NCBI GenBank assembly: GCA_020719895.1
Contig: DYPM01000015.1
Coordinates: 1 to 21,833 of the forward strand
Length of the DNA: 21,833 bases
Direction: 5' to 3'
DNA from: Sulfurovum sp.
GTDB lineage: Bacteria; Campylobacterota; Campylobacteria; Campylobacterales; Sulfurovaceae
In this document: positions 7,736 through 14,643 of the stretch, piece by piece
Layout of the letters: each line of letters begins with the position of its first letter
How positions within the stretch are numbered: position 1 is the stretch's first letter
Position numbers and translations under genes: made by a program
Notes under the pieces: generated by a model
What the model saw: only the letters and a program-made list of their open reading frames with translations
Told to the model about the DNA's origin: nothing
The model's database searches: none

Positions 7736-8985
7736 GTAGTAAAGCAGATTTGATTGTAGGACTTCAGTGGGGAGATGAAGGTAAAGGCAAAATAGTAGAC
7801 CACATGGCACAAACCCATGACTATGTGTGTCGTTTTGCTGGAGGACATAATGCAGGACACACTATTGTATTGGACGGTAAAAAATATGCGTTGCATTTGA
7901 TTCCTTCGGGAATTTTAAATCCAAAGGCGAAAAATATCGTAGGAAACGGTGTCGTGCTTTCGCCCAAAGATTTTATAAAAGAGATGACACAGTTTGAGAA
8001 TCTTGAAGGACGACTTTTTCTCTCTGATAAAGCCCATCTGCTGTTGCCTTATCATGCACTTATAGATCAAGCAAAAGAGAGAATGAAAGGTGAAAAGGCG
8101 ATAGGCACGACGGGCAAAGGGATTGGACCTGCTTATGGAGATAAGATTGCACGTGTTGGGCATCGATTGGGCGAACTGCATCATCCGCAAAAGCTTGCTG
8201 ATAAAATTGAAGATTTTTTTGTAATGAATCGATTGGTTTTTGAAGCGATGGGAGTAGAGATACCCGACAAAATTACTCTTTTAGAAGAGTTAAAATCATA
8301 TCAAGAGTCATTAGGACGGTTTATTGTAGACACTACACAGATGATGTGGAAGATTCTTAGCCAAAACAATAAAGTACTACTTGAAGGTGCACAAGGAACG
8401 ATGCTTGATATTGATCACGGAACATATCCTTATGTCACCTCTTCTACAACAATCAGTGCAGGAGCTTGTGCTGGACTTGGAATCAATCCCAAAGATATAG
8501 GCAAAGTTACAGGAATTGCTAAAGCGTATTGTACACGAGTAGGAAATGGACCTTTCCCGAGCGAGGATTTTGGCGAAGCAGGTAAACGTATCCGTGAAAA
8601 TGGACACGAATATGGCACAACTACAGGTCGCCCAAGACGATGTGGATGGTTTGATGCTGTGGCGGCACGTCACGCGGTACGTGTAAATGGTGTTGATCAG
8701 ATAGCGTTGATGAAGCTTGATGTTTTGGATGGTTTTGAAGAGATAAAAGTGTGCATTGCCTACGAAGTAGGTGGAGAAAGAATTGATTATGTTCCATACG
8801 ACCTCGAAGATGCTACACCTATTTATCGTACATTTGTTGGTTGGAGTGGAAGTAGGGGAGTGAGGGATTTTGATGCACTTCCACAAACCGCACAATCTTA
8901 TATCGTTGCTCTTGAAGAGATAGTGGAGTGCAAGATTCATATTGTCTCTACAAGTCCTGAACGAGATGATACTATTGTACGCTAA
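7732..8985 (+). CDS. purA: Adenylosuccinate synthetase (PurA)
   Basis: Joins IMP and aspartate with GTP hydrolysis to give adenylosuccinate, the first committed step to AMP. The 417-residue cytoplasmic protein has the P-loop-like GLQWGDEGKGK (10-20) with catalytic D15, and H43 in AGHT. It also has TTGKGIGPAY, the IMP-binding QGTMLDIDHGTYPYVTSS, and GTTTGRPRRCGWFD for IMP and GTP contacts; the ending of the family is present. The start is GTG at 7732, inside the stop of hisZ (GTGA overlap). A downstream ATG would remove the essential N-terminal strand, so GTG is preferred. The hisZ-purA pairing is also known in other Proteobacteria. No odd residues were seen. Confidence 0.97.
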   Translation: MSSKADLIVGLQWGDEGKGKIVDHMAQTHDYVCRFAGGHNAGHTIVLDGKKYALHLIPSGILNPKAKNIVGNGVVLSPKDFIKEMTQFENLEGRLFLSDKAHLLLPYHALIDQAKERMKGEKAIGTTGKGIGPAYGDKIARVGHRLGELHHPQKLADKIEDFFVMNRLVFEAMGVEIPDKITLLEELKSYQESLGRFIVDTTQMMWKILSQNNKVLLEGAQGTMLDIDHGTYPYVTSSTTISAGACAGLGINPKDIGKVTGIAKAYCTRVGNGPFPSEDFGEAGKRIRENGHEYGTTTGRPRRCGWFDAVAARHAVRVNGVDQIALMKLDVLDGFEEIKVCIAYEVGGERIDYVPYDLEDATPIYRTFVGWSGSRGVRDFDALPQTAQSYIVALEEIVECKIHIVSTSPERDDTIVR

Positions 8986-8997
8986 AGGAGCCAAAAA

Positions 8998-9549
8998 ATG
9001 AGACTCAAATCCCAGCAGACACGATACGTAGCAACTAAAATCGCTATAGATCTTGCTAATGCTTCTTATGTGGTGCTACCAAAAGGCAAAGATGCTGTCG
9101 TGGAAGCTACCAAAAAAATCATTGATGAGAATCTCGCCAAAGAGCGTGCATTAGATGAAAAAATCAAAAATATTTTGAATGAAAATGATGACGAGATAGA
9201 GTTTCAGCGTTTGGATGAGAAACAGCTTTTTTTTATGATCAAAAAGAAGCTTGCTCCCGAATCGGGCATAATTATGGATTATGATGACAGATACAACGAT
9301 TTGTCACATTCAATTCTTGATGAACTGTATGAGAACTATTTGGTAGAGTACACAGTCAATGAAAATCAGGTCAAAAACATCATCTTTAGGGCATTCAAAG
9401 CTTTTTCTGATGCGTTTGAGAAGATTGATAGTTTTGTCTATAAAAGAATCCGCAATATGAAACGTGAGATTGTCCCAGGATCACAAGAGTATGAGCTGGT
9501 CTATGACAAACTTTATCAAGAAGAGTTGTCCAAACGAGGAATGTTATAA
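8998..9549 (+). CDS. DUF507 family protein
   Basis: Conserved protein of unknown function, 183 residues, predicted soluble and highly charged. The beginning MRLKSQQTRYVATKIAIDL and the overall helical composition fit the DUF507 family. Two parts can be seen: residues 1-60, a helical segment ending in KERALDEKIKNIL, and residues 72-180, with YDDRYNDLSHSILDELYENY and FSDAFEKIDSFVYKRIRNMKR. No enzyme motif, signal peptide or membrane segment is visible. The AAAGGAG site is 6 nt before the ATG, and the gap to purA is 12 nt, so it is probably cotranscribed with purA. A strong hairpin follows 13 nt after the stop. The family call is from memory of the N-terminal pattern, and I assign no role. Confidence 0.75.
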   Translation: MRLKSQQTRYVATKIAIDLANASYVVLPKGKDAVVEATKKIIDENLAKERALDEKIKNILNENDDEIEFQRLDEKQLFFMIKKKLAPESGIIMDYDDRYNDLSHSILDELYENYLVEYTVNENQVKNIIFRAFKAFSDAFEKIDSFVYKRIRNMKREIVPGSQEYELVYDKLYQEELSKRGML

Positions 9550-9561
9550 GCCCAAAAGACT

Positions 9562-9590
9562 AAGAAAGGAGTCAAAATGACTCCTTTCTT
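9562..9590 (+). terminator. 13-bp perfect hairpin after the purA-DUF507 genes
   Basis: AAGAAAGGAGTCA pairs perfectly with TGACTCCTTTCTT around an AAA loop. It lies 13 nt after the DUF507 stop and probably ends the upstream transcript, though the T-run expected of an intrinsic terminator is replaced by TTGCC. A second small hairpin (9589-9601, TTGCC-AAA-GGCAA) follows directly and is part of the array before carA. Confidence 0.55.
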
Positions 9591-9646
9591 GCCAAAGGCA
9601 AAGCTTTAGCAAACTTGTACAATCTGAACTTGTTTAGATTGTACAA
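9589..9646 (+). repeat. Paired-hairpin element before carA
   Basis: The element has three parts. First is a small hairpin TTGCC-AAA-GGCAA (9589-9601), then AGCTTTAG (9602-9609), then a hairpin TTGTACAATCT / AGATTGTACAA (9615-9625 and 9636-9646) around the loop GAACTTGTTT. With the loop pairs counted (one G-U), the RNA stem reaches 14 bp and is capped by CUUG. The same order of parts, with different stems but the same apex and linker sequences, occurs before ddl at 10872-10955. It ends 14 nt before the carA ribosome site, so it could act in the carA mRNA leader. Confidence 0.7.
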
Positions 9647-9662
9647 AATTTATTAGTAGGAG
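9645..9662 (+). repeat. 18-nt leader sequence shared with the glutamate dehydrogenase gene
   Basis: Exact second copy of AAAATTTATTAGTAGGAG (see 874-891). It supplies the carA Shine-Dalgarno (TAGGAG, 6 nt before ATG 9669). Its first two bases overlap the foot of the preceding hairpin. Confidence 0.75.
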
Positions 9663-9668
9663 CATATA

Positions 9669-10790
9669 ATGCAAAAAGTGACATTGTATTTTGAGAATGG
9701 AACAGTGCTTGAGGGAAAGAGTTTTGGAGCAGAAGGCACAACTGTAGGGGAGTGTGTTTTTAATACTTCGATGAGCGGTTATCAAGAGATTGTTACTGAT
9801 CCATCTTATGCTGGTCAGTTTGTCACTTTTACGATGCCCGAAATTGGTAATGTAGGATGCAATGCACAAGATATGGAGAGCAAAGCAGTCCATTGCAAAG
9901 GAGTGATAGTACGTAATTATCAGCCAAGACACTCCAATTTTCGTGCAGAAGAGTCTTTGGACTCACTTTTGAAGCGTTTTGGTGTATTGGGAATTACTGA
10001 AGTGGATACACGTTTTATCACAAAAACACTAAGAGACCGAGGAGCGATGATGATGATAGCCTCCACGGAGATTCATCAAGTAGAGCAACTCAAAACAATT
10101 CTTGCATCCTCGCCACGCATTGAAGAGGTCAATTATATCGAACAAGTAAGTACCAAAGAGTCCTATCTTCACGCAGAGTCGCGTTATGATATTGCTTCTT
10201 TTGCATACACTGCACCACAAACTACCAAAAAAATTATCGCCCTTGATTTTGGTATCAAACGCAATATCCTTAATGAGCTTACATACGCAGGAATGGAAGT
10301 GACAGTAGCACCAAACACAATGCCCGCTCAAGAGATCATCTCTTTGTATCAAACCAAAAAAATTGATGGTGTATTTCTCTCTAATGGTCCGGGAGATCCT
10401 CTCATCCTCAAAGCAGAACATGGAAAAATAAAAGCATTGATTGATGCTAAAGTGCCGATGTTTGGTATCTGTCTTGGACATCAACTCCTCTCTATTTCTC
10501 ATGGTTATGATACTTATAAGTTGCAGTTTGGACAACATGGTGGCAATCATCCTGTCAAAAATCTCAAAACAAACAGTGTTGAGATCACTGCACAAAATCA
10601 CAACTATAACGTTCCAAAAGAGATCGAAGAGATAGCAGAGATAACACATATCAATCTTTTTGATAACACTATCGAAGGAGTGCGATATAAAAATGCACCG
10701 ATATTGTCAGTACAGCATCACCCAGAAGCAAGCCCAGGTCCTCACGAGAGTGCGTATGTGTTTGGTGAGTTTAGAGCAATGCTCGATTGA
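9669..10790 (+). CDS. carA: Carbamoyl-phosphate synthase small subunit (CarA)
   Basis: Glutamine amidotransferase subunit that feeds ammonia to CarB for carbamoyl phosphate, used by pyrimidine and arginine synthesis. The 373-residue length is typical. The N-terminal CPSase small-chain domain (about 1-140) contains GECVFNTSMSGYQEIVTDPSYAGQ split by no insertions. The class I glutaminase domain (about 187-373) has SNGPGDP (238-244), the nucleophile C268 in FGICLGHQ, and H351 and E353 in HHPEASPGPHES. All catalytic residues are intact. No carB is adjacent, which is usual in Campylobacterota, where the two genes are separated. The leader holds a long hairpin and a shared 18-nt sequence, so expression may be controlled after initiation. 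Confidence 0.97.
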   Translation: MQKVTLYFENGTVLEGKSFGAEGTTVGECVFNTSMSGYQEIVTDPSYAGQFVTFTMPEIGNVGCNAQDMESKAVHCKGVIVRNYQPRHSNFRAEESLDSLLKRFGVLGITEVDTRFITKTLRDRGAMMMIASTEIHQVEQLKTILASSPRIEEVNYIEQVSTKESYLHAESRYDIASFAYTAPQTTKKIIALDFGIKRNILNELTYAGMEVTVAPNTMPAQEIISLYQTKKIDGVFLSNGPGDPLILKAEHGKIKALIDAKVPMFGICLGHQLLSISHGYDTYKLQFGQHGGNHPVKNLKTNSVEITAQNHNYNVPKEIEEIAEITHINLFDNTIEGVRYKNAPILSVQHHPEASPGPHESAYVFGEFRAMLD

Positions 10791-10812
10791 ATTCTCTAAA
10801 AAATTCAGATAT

Positions 10813-10829
10813 TTAACATAAAATTAACT
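10813..10829 (+). promoter_or_regulatory. TTAAC direct repeats upstream of ddl
   Basis: TTAACA (10813-10818) and TTAACT (10824-10829) are spaced 11 nt start to start, one helical turn, in the AT-rich stretch just after carA. The arrangement matches the pair before ccoN at 12191-12207. It could be an OmpR/PhoB-type regulator site; this is inferred from spacing only. Confidence 0.3.
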
Positions 10830-10871
10830 TTGTGCACTTTTTCAAAAAAGTTCACAAAACCTCTTTACTCT

Positions 10872-10955
10872 CGAAAAACAAAGTTTTTCGTAGCTTTAGG
10901 GGGTTGTAGGGACACTTGTGTCCCTGCCACTCAAACGAACTTGTTTGTTTGAGTG
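10872..10955 (+). repeat. Three-hairpin element before ddl
   Basis: Three successive inverted repeats are present. The first is CGAAAAAC-AAA-GTTTTTCG (10872-10890), then AGCTTTAG at 10892-10899. The second is AGGGACAC-TT-GTGTCCCT (10908-10925), and the third is CACTCAAAC / GTTTGAGTG (10928-10955) around GAACTTGTTT. The second and third both have ACTTGT at the apex, so as plus-strand RNA each is capped by CUUG. The layout mirrors the carA element at 9589-9646, with the 10-nt loop and the 8-nt linker identical and the stems unrelated. It is either a dispersed palindromic repeat or a structured mRNA leader. The element ends 34 nt before the ddl start. Confidence 0.75.
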
Positions 10956-10989
10956 TATAACATCAGATAAAAAATTAAAGAGAGAAAAT

Positions 10990-12030
10990 ATGAAATTAGC
11001 AATCTTGTTTGGCGGTTCTTCTTATGAACATGAGATTAGTATTGTGTCTGCAATCACCATGAAAAAAGTGTTTAAAACAATTGATCTTGGATTTATTTTT
11101 GTTGATGAATATAGAGAGTTTTATTGGATAGAGTCTGATAAAATGGTTGCCCAGTGGTTTAGTATGGGAGCTTATAGAAGAAGCAAAAAACTTACATTAA
11201 AAAAAGGCGGTTTTTATATAGACGGATTTTTTGGAAGTAAAAAAGTTGCGTTTGATACGTTGCTCAATCTAATTCACGGTAGAGACGGCGAAGATGGAAA
11301 AATTGCTTCGATAATGGAGTTTTTTGGAATCCCTTATCTCTCTCCGCGTCTTGAAGCTTCGGCATTGAGTTACAATAAGCTCTATACTAAACTTTTAGCA
11401 AATCGATTGAATATCAAAACCATTTCTTATCAACTATTGCATAGAGAAGAGGAGCGTAAAGTCACGATTCCTTATCCTGTGATTATCAAACCTGTACGTT
11501 TGGGATCCAGTATCGGCGTAAGTGTGGTCAAAAGCGAAGAGACGCTTCATTATGCGTTGGATGTAGCCTTTGAGTTTGATAATGAAGTGATTATTGAGCC
11601 ATTTATAGAGGGAGTCAAAGAGTACAATCAAGCTGGATGCTACACCGACAAATGGGAACTTTCTGTCGTAGAAGAGCCACAAAAAGAGGAGTTTTTAGAT
11701 TTTGAAAAAAAATATATGGATTTTAGGCGTGATAGTGTACTTGCAGAAGCTTCACTTGAAGAGTCGCTCAAAACAAAACTCCAAGAGAGTTTCAAAACCA
11801 TTTACGGCTTTCTTTTTAGAGGTAGCATTATTCGATGTGATTTTTTTGTGATCGATGGTGAGGTTTATCTCAACGAAATTAATCCTATTCCTGGTTCAAT
11901 TGCAAACTATCTTTTTGAAGATTTTGAAGCGATAGTGATACGATTGATTACTCATTTGTCAACAGAAAAAGAAATTTCTATCGATTATCAATACATTCAC
12001 TCTATTCAATCCGCAAAGGGAAAAGCGTAA
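10990..12030 (+). CDS. ddl: D-alanine--D-alanine ligase (Ddl)
   Basis: ATP-grasp enzyme that joins two D-alanines for the peptidoglycan stem peptide, acting in the cytoplasm. From the ATG at 10990 the protein has 346 residues. It opens with KLAILFGGSSYEHEIS, the family signature. HGRDGEDGKIASIMEFFGIPYLSP is the substrate-side motif, IIKPVRLGSSIGVSVV is the ATP-grasp lysine loop, and NEINPIPGSIANYLF near the C-terminus holds the Mg-binding residues. The frame stays open upstream to an ATG-like start at 10918, but this would translate the hairpin repeat, and no homologous N-terminus begins there, so it was rejected. The ribosome site AGAGAG is weak. The sequence GGRDGEDGK-like region reads HGRDGEDG, as in close relatives. 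An AT-rich terminator follows. Confidence 0.94.
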   Translation: MKLAILFGGSSYEHEISIVSAITMKKVFKTIDLGFIFVDEYREFYWIESDKMVAQWFSMGAYRRSKKLTLKKGGFYIDGFFGSKKVAFDTLLNLIHGRDGEDGKIASIMEFFGIPYLSPRLEASALSYNKLYTKLLANRLNIKTISYQLLHREEERKVTIPYPVIIKPVRLGSSIGVSVVKSEETLHYALDVAFEFDNEVIIEPFIEGVKEYNQAGCYTDKWELSVVEEPQKEEFLDFEKKYMDFRRDSVLAEASLEESLKTKLQESFKTIYGFLFRGSIIRCDFFVIDGEVYLNEINPIPGSIANYLFEDFEAIVIRLITHLSTEKEISIDYQYIHSIQSAKGKA

Positions 12031-12085
12031 TTTTTTCATCAAAAAAAGAGAAAAAATCTCTTTAAAAAATAAAAAAAATTGAAAC

Positions 12086-12124
12086 ACATAATAAGATAAA
12101 AAAACTCTTTTTCTCTTATTATGT
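12086..12124 (+). terminator. Rho-independent terminator of ddl
   Basis: ACATAATAAGA and TCTTATTATGT form a perfect 11-bp stem around a 17-nt loop, followed by TTTAATTTTTTT. A second, smaller inverted repeat, AGAGTG / CACTCT (12138-12143 and 12157-12162), with TTTT after it, could be a backup. The stem is AT-rich, so strength is uncertain. Confidence 0.6.
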
Positions 12125-12190
12125 TTTAATTTTTTTGAGAGTGTAGCTTATTGTAGCACTCTTTTGGTGCAAGTAAATAGATTAAGTCAA

Positions 12191-12214
12191 TTAACATAGA
12201 TTTAACACTATAAT
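12191..12214 (+). promoter_or_regulatory. Putative promoter and direct-repeat operator of the cco operon
   Basis: A perfect -10 TATAAT (12209-12214) lies 67 nt before ccoN. Directly upstream are two TTAACA hexamers (12191-12196 and 12202-12207), spaced 11 nt, in the region between -18 and -30. No -35 consensus is seen. The rest of the 250-nt gap before ccoN holds the ddl terminator and AT-rich DNA without any other gene. Confidence 0.45.
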
Positions 12215-12280
12215 TTTTTTGAAATGCTGTAAATTTATTTTTTTGTAGCATTAATTTTTTTAATTTTTAAGGAGGTATGC

Positions 12281-13750
12281 ATGCAATCAAATGCATCATT
12301 GGAATACGACTATTCCGTAGCAAAATTGTTTACTTATACAACAATATTGTTCGGCTTTTTAGGTATGTTGATTGGTACACTTATCGCATCACAATTGGCA
12401 TTCCCAGAACTTAATTACATGTTTGGTGAGTATGGTACATTTTCAAGACTTAGACCGCTTCACACCAACATCGTTATTTTTGGATTCACATTAAGTGGTG
12501 TTTTTGCTACATTTTATTATGTAGGACAAAGAGTGCTTAAGGTATCAATGGCAGAATCTCCATTTTTGATGACGATTGGAAAAATCCACTTTTGGCTCTA
12601 TTTTGTAGGGGCATTGGTCGGTGTGATTACACTTGCTATGGGTTTTTCTGCCTCTAAAGAGTATGCAGAGCTTGAGTGGCCAATTGATGTCGTAATCGTT
12701 ATCGTGTGGGTACTTTGGGGTGTTTCTATCTTTGGTTTGATTGGTATTCGAAGAGAAAAAGCACTCTATATCTCGCTTTGGTACTATATTGCGTGTTTCC
12801 TTGGTATTGCTATGCTTTATCTTTTCAATAATATGGAAGTCCCAACATACTTTGTAGCAGGTGGTATCGGTAGCGTTATGCACTCTGTCTCTATGTATTC
12901 AGGCACCAATGACGCACTTGTACAATGGTGGTATGGACACAATGCAGTTGCATTTGGATTTACTGTGCCTATCGTTGCTATGGTTTATTACTATCTTCCA
13001 AAAGAGTCAGGACAAGCAGTTTATTCTTATAAATTGTCATTGCTTTCATTTTGGGGATTGATGTTTGTTTATCTTTGGGCAGGTTCTCACCACCTTCTTT
13101 GGTCTACCGTACCTGATTGGATGCAGACAATGGGTTCTATTTTTTCTGTTGTTTTGATTCTTCCATCATGGGGATCAGCTATCAATATGTTGCTTACAAT
13201 GAAAGGCGAGTGGAATCAATTGACTGAGAATCCATTGATTAAATTTATGGTTCTTGCATCAACATTCTATATGCTCTCTACTCTTGAAGGACCAATTCAA
13301 GCGATCAAATCAGTTAATGCGATTGCACACTTTACAGATTGGATTCCAGGACATGTTCATGATGGTACGCTCGGTTGGGTCTCATTTATGATTATGGCGG
13401 CACTTTTCCATATGGCACCAAGAATGTTCAAAAGAGAGATTTTCTCTAAAAAATTGATGGAAACACAGTTTTGGCTACAAACTACTGCGGTTGTGCTTTA
13501 CTTTACCTCTATGTGGATTGCTGGTATTACACAAGGTATGATGTGGAGAGCCGTTGATGAGTATGGTAATTTGATGTACAGCTTTATTGATACAGTTACG
13601 GTACTTCACCCATATTATGCGATTAGAGCTTTAGCGGGTCTATTGTATTTGACTGGATTCGTGATGTTTGCTTACAATATGTACAAAACAATTACAGCTT
13701 CTAAGAGACTTGAAGAAGAGCCTCAATTTAGAAGCCCTATGGCAGCGTAA
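12281..13750 (+). CDS. ccoN: Cytochrome c oxidase cbb3-type subunit I (CcoN)
   Basis: Catalytic subunit of the high-affinity cbb3 terminal oxidase in the inner membrane, reducing oxygen to water and pumping protons. The 489 residues form about twelve membrane helices. Expected ligands are present: H61 (low-spin heme b), H220 in WWYGHNAVAF and H270-H271 in GSHHLL for CuB, and H358 (heme b3) and H360 (heme b) in PGHVHDG. Y264, six residues before H270, is in place for the cbb3-specific cross-linked tyrosine on helix VII. The AAGGAGG ribosome site is 6 nt before the ATG and is one of the strongest in the window, fitting an abundant protein. It is the first gene of the ccoNOQP operon. Confidence 0.98.
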   Translation: MQSNASLEYDYSVAKLFTYTTILFGFLGMLIGTLIASQLAFPELNYMFGEYGTFSRLRPLHTNIVIFGFTLSGVFATFYYVGQRVLKVSMAESPFLMTIGKIHFWLYFVGALVGVITLAMGFSASKEYAELEWPIDVVIVIVWVLWGVSIFGLIGIRREKALYISLWYYIACFLGIAMLYLFNNMEVPTYFVAGGIGSVMHSVSMYSGTNDALVQWWYGHNAVAFGFTVPIVAMVYYYLPKESGQAVYSYKLSLLSFWGLMFVYLWAGSHHLLWSTVPDWMQTMGSIFSVVLILPSWGSAINMLLTMKGEWNQLTENPLIKFMVLASTFYMLSTLEGPIQAIKSVNAIAHFTDWIPGHVHDGTLGWVSFMIMAALFHMAPRMFKREIFSKKLMETQFWLQTTAVVLYFTSMWIAGITQGMMWRAVDEYGNLMYSFIDTVTVLHPYYAIRALAGLLYLTGFVMFAYNMYKTITASKRLEEEPQFRSPMAA

Positions 13751-13761
13751 GGAGTTAATCT

Positions 13762-14427
13762 ATGTTTCATTGGTTGGAAAAAAATCCATTCTTCTTTTCG
13801 GTAGGTGTGTTTGTGGTCATTGCTTTTGCAGGACTTGTTGAGATTGTTCCAAGTTTTGCTGAAGCAGCAAGACCAATTGTAGGACTCAAGCCTTATTCTG
13901 TGCTTGAGCTTGCGGGCAAAGAGGTATACAAAAAAGATCATTGTATTGCATGTCATTCACAATTGATTCGTCCATTTAAAGCAGAAACTGACAGATATGG
14001 TCAATATTCTGTATCAGGAGAATATGCATATGATAGACCATTCCTTTGGGGTTCCAAAAGAACAGGTCCAGATCTTCACCGTATAGGAAACTATCGTACA
14101 ACAGATTGGCACGAAAACCATATGTGGGAGCCTGAAGAGTTGGTAGCGGGTTCTATTATGCCTGCCTATAAACATCACTTTACTAATATCGCGGATATCG
14201 AAACAGCTTATGCTGAAGCCGTAACCGTAAAAGAGGTATTCAATACGCCTTATGGTGATGAGATTAAAGCAGGTGAAGAAGCGTGGAATGCCTATAAGCC
14301 ACAAGTATTAGAAGAAGCAAAAGCAATTGCGGTTGATATGAAACACCCAGAAGTGCATGAGGCTCTTAAAAAAGGCGAAGTTCCTGAAATTGTAGCACTC
14401 ATTGCTTATCTCAACAGATTGAAGTAA
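13762..14427 (+). CDS. ccoO: Cytochrome c oxidase cbb3-type subunit II (CcoO)
   Basis: Membrane-anchored mono-heme cytochrome c that passes electrons from CcoP to CcoN. The 221-residue protein has one N-terminal membrane helix (about 9-28) and a periplasmic domain with the heme-binding motif CIACH (C61, C64, H65). M133 in GSIMPAYKHH is a likely axial ligand. The pattern CHSQLIRPFKAETDRYGQYS is characteristic of CcoO. It starts 11 nt after ccoN with AAGGAG upstream. The AETD and EYAYDRPFLWGSKRTGPDL segments are intact. It is part of one operon with ccoN, ccoQ and ccoP. Confidence 0.98.
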   Translation: MFHWLEKNPFFFSVGVFVVIAFAGLVEIVPSFAEAARPIVGLKPYSVLELAGKEVYKKDHCIACHSQLIRPFKAETDRYGQYSVSGEYAYDRPFLWGSKRTGPDLHRIGNYRTTDWHENHMWEPEELVAGSIMPAYKHHFTNIADIETAYAEAVTVKEVFNTPYGDEIKAGEEAWNAYKPQVLEEAKAIAVDMKHPEVHEALKKGEVPEIVALIAYLNRLK

Positions 14428-14431
14428 TAAG

Positions 14432-14641
14432 ATGGGAACCGCAGAACTACAAGGTTATGCCAGTTTCTTTATGTCCCTCTTTTTGGTAGTGATGTTGTAT
14501 GGGTATATTCTTCACCTGTATCGAAGTGAAAAAAAGGGCGAAAAAGATTACGAAAAACTTGGCAGAATTGCTATCGATGATGAGATTGATAGCACTCCTG
14601 TGAACAGTAGTGATCCAAAGTCCAAAGAAAACAAGGAGTAA
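14432..14641 (+). CDS. ccoQ: cbb3 oxidase small subunit CcoQ/FixQ-like
   Basis: Small single-helix protein of 69 residues thought to stabilise the cbb3 complex. A hydrophobic segment at about 10-30 is followed by a basic YRSEKKGEKDYEK stretch and an acidic, polar tail. The position between ccoO and ccoP is the normal one. It starts only 4 nt after the ccoO stop with no clear ribosome site, which suggests translational coupling. Its last codons contain the AAGGAG of ccoP. The tail is long compared with the ~50-residue FixQ proteins. Sequence similarity in this family is low, so the call rests mainly on position and topology. Confidence 0.9.
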   Translation: MGTAELQGYASFFMSLFLVVMLYGYILHLYRSEKKGEKDYEKLGRIAIDDEIDSTPVNSSDPKSKENKE

Positions 14642-14643
14642 AA

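Noticed and set aside
8377..8994. 205-codon minus-strand frame inside purA
   Set aside because: It is antisense to an intact conserved enzyme and its composition is unlike a real protein.
10029..10649. 206-codon minus-strand frame inside carA
   Set aside because: It is a shadow of a confirmed gene, with cysteine- and histidine-rich composition and no recognisable motif.
10872..10955. CRISPR-like array from the closely spaced palindromes before ddl
   Set aside because: The hairpin stems differ from each other, there are no equal-length repeats with unique spacers, and no cas genes are present.
10918..10989. 24-residue N-terminal extension of ddl
   Set aside because: It would translate the hairpin repeat, and the family N-terminus KLAILFGG starts right at ATG 10990.
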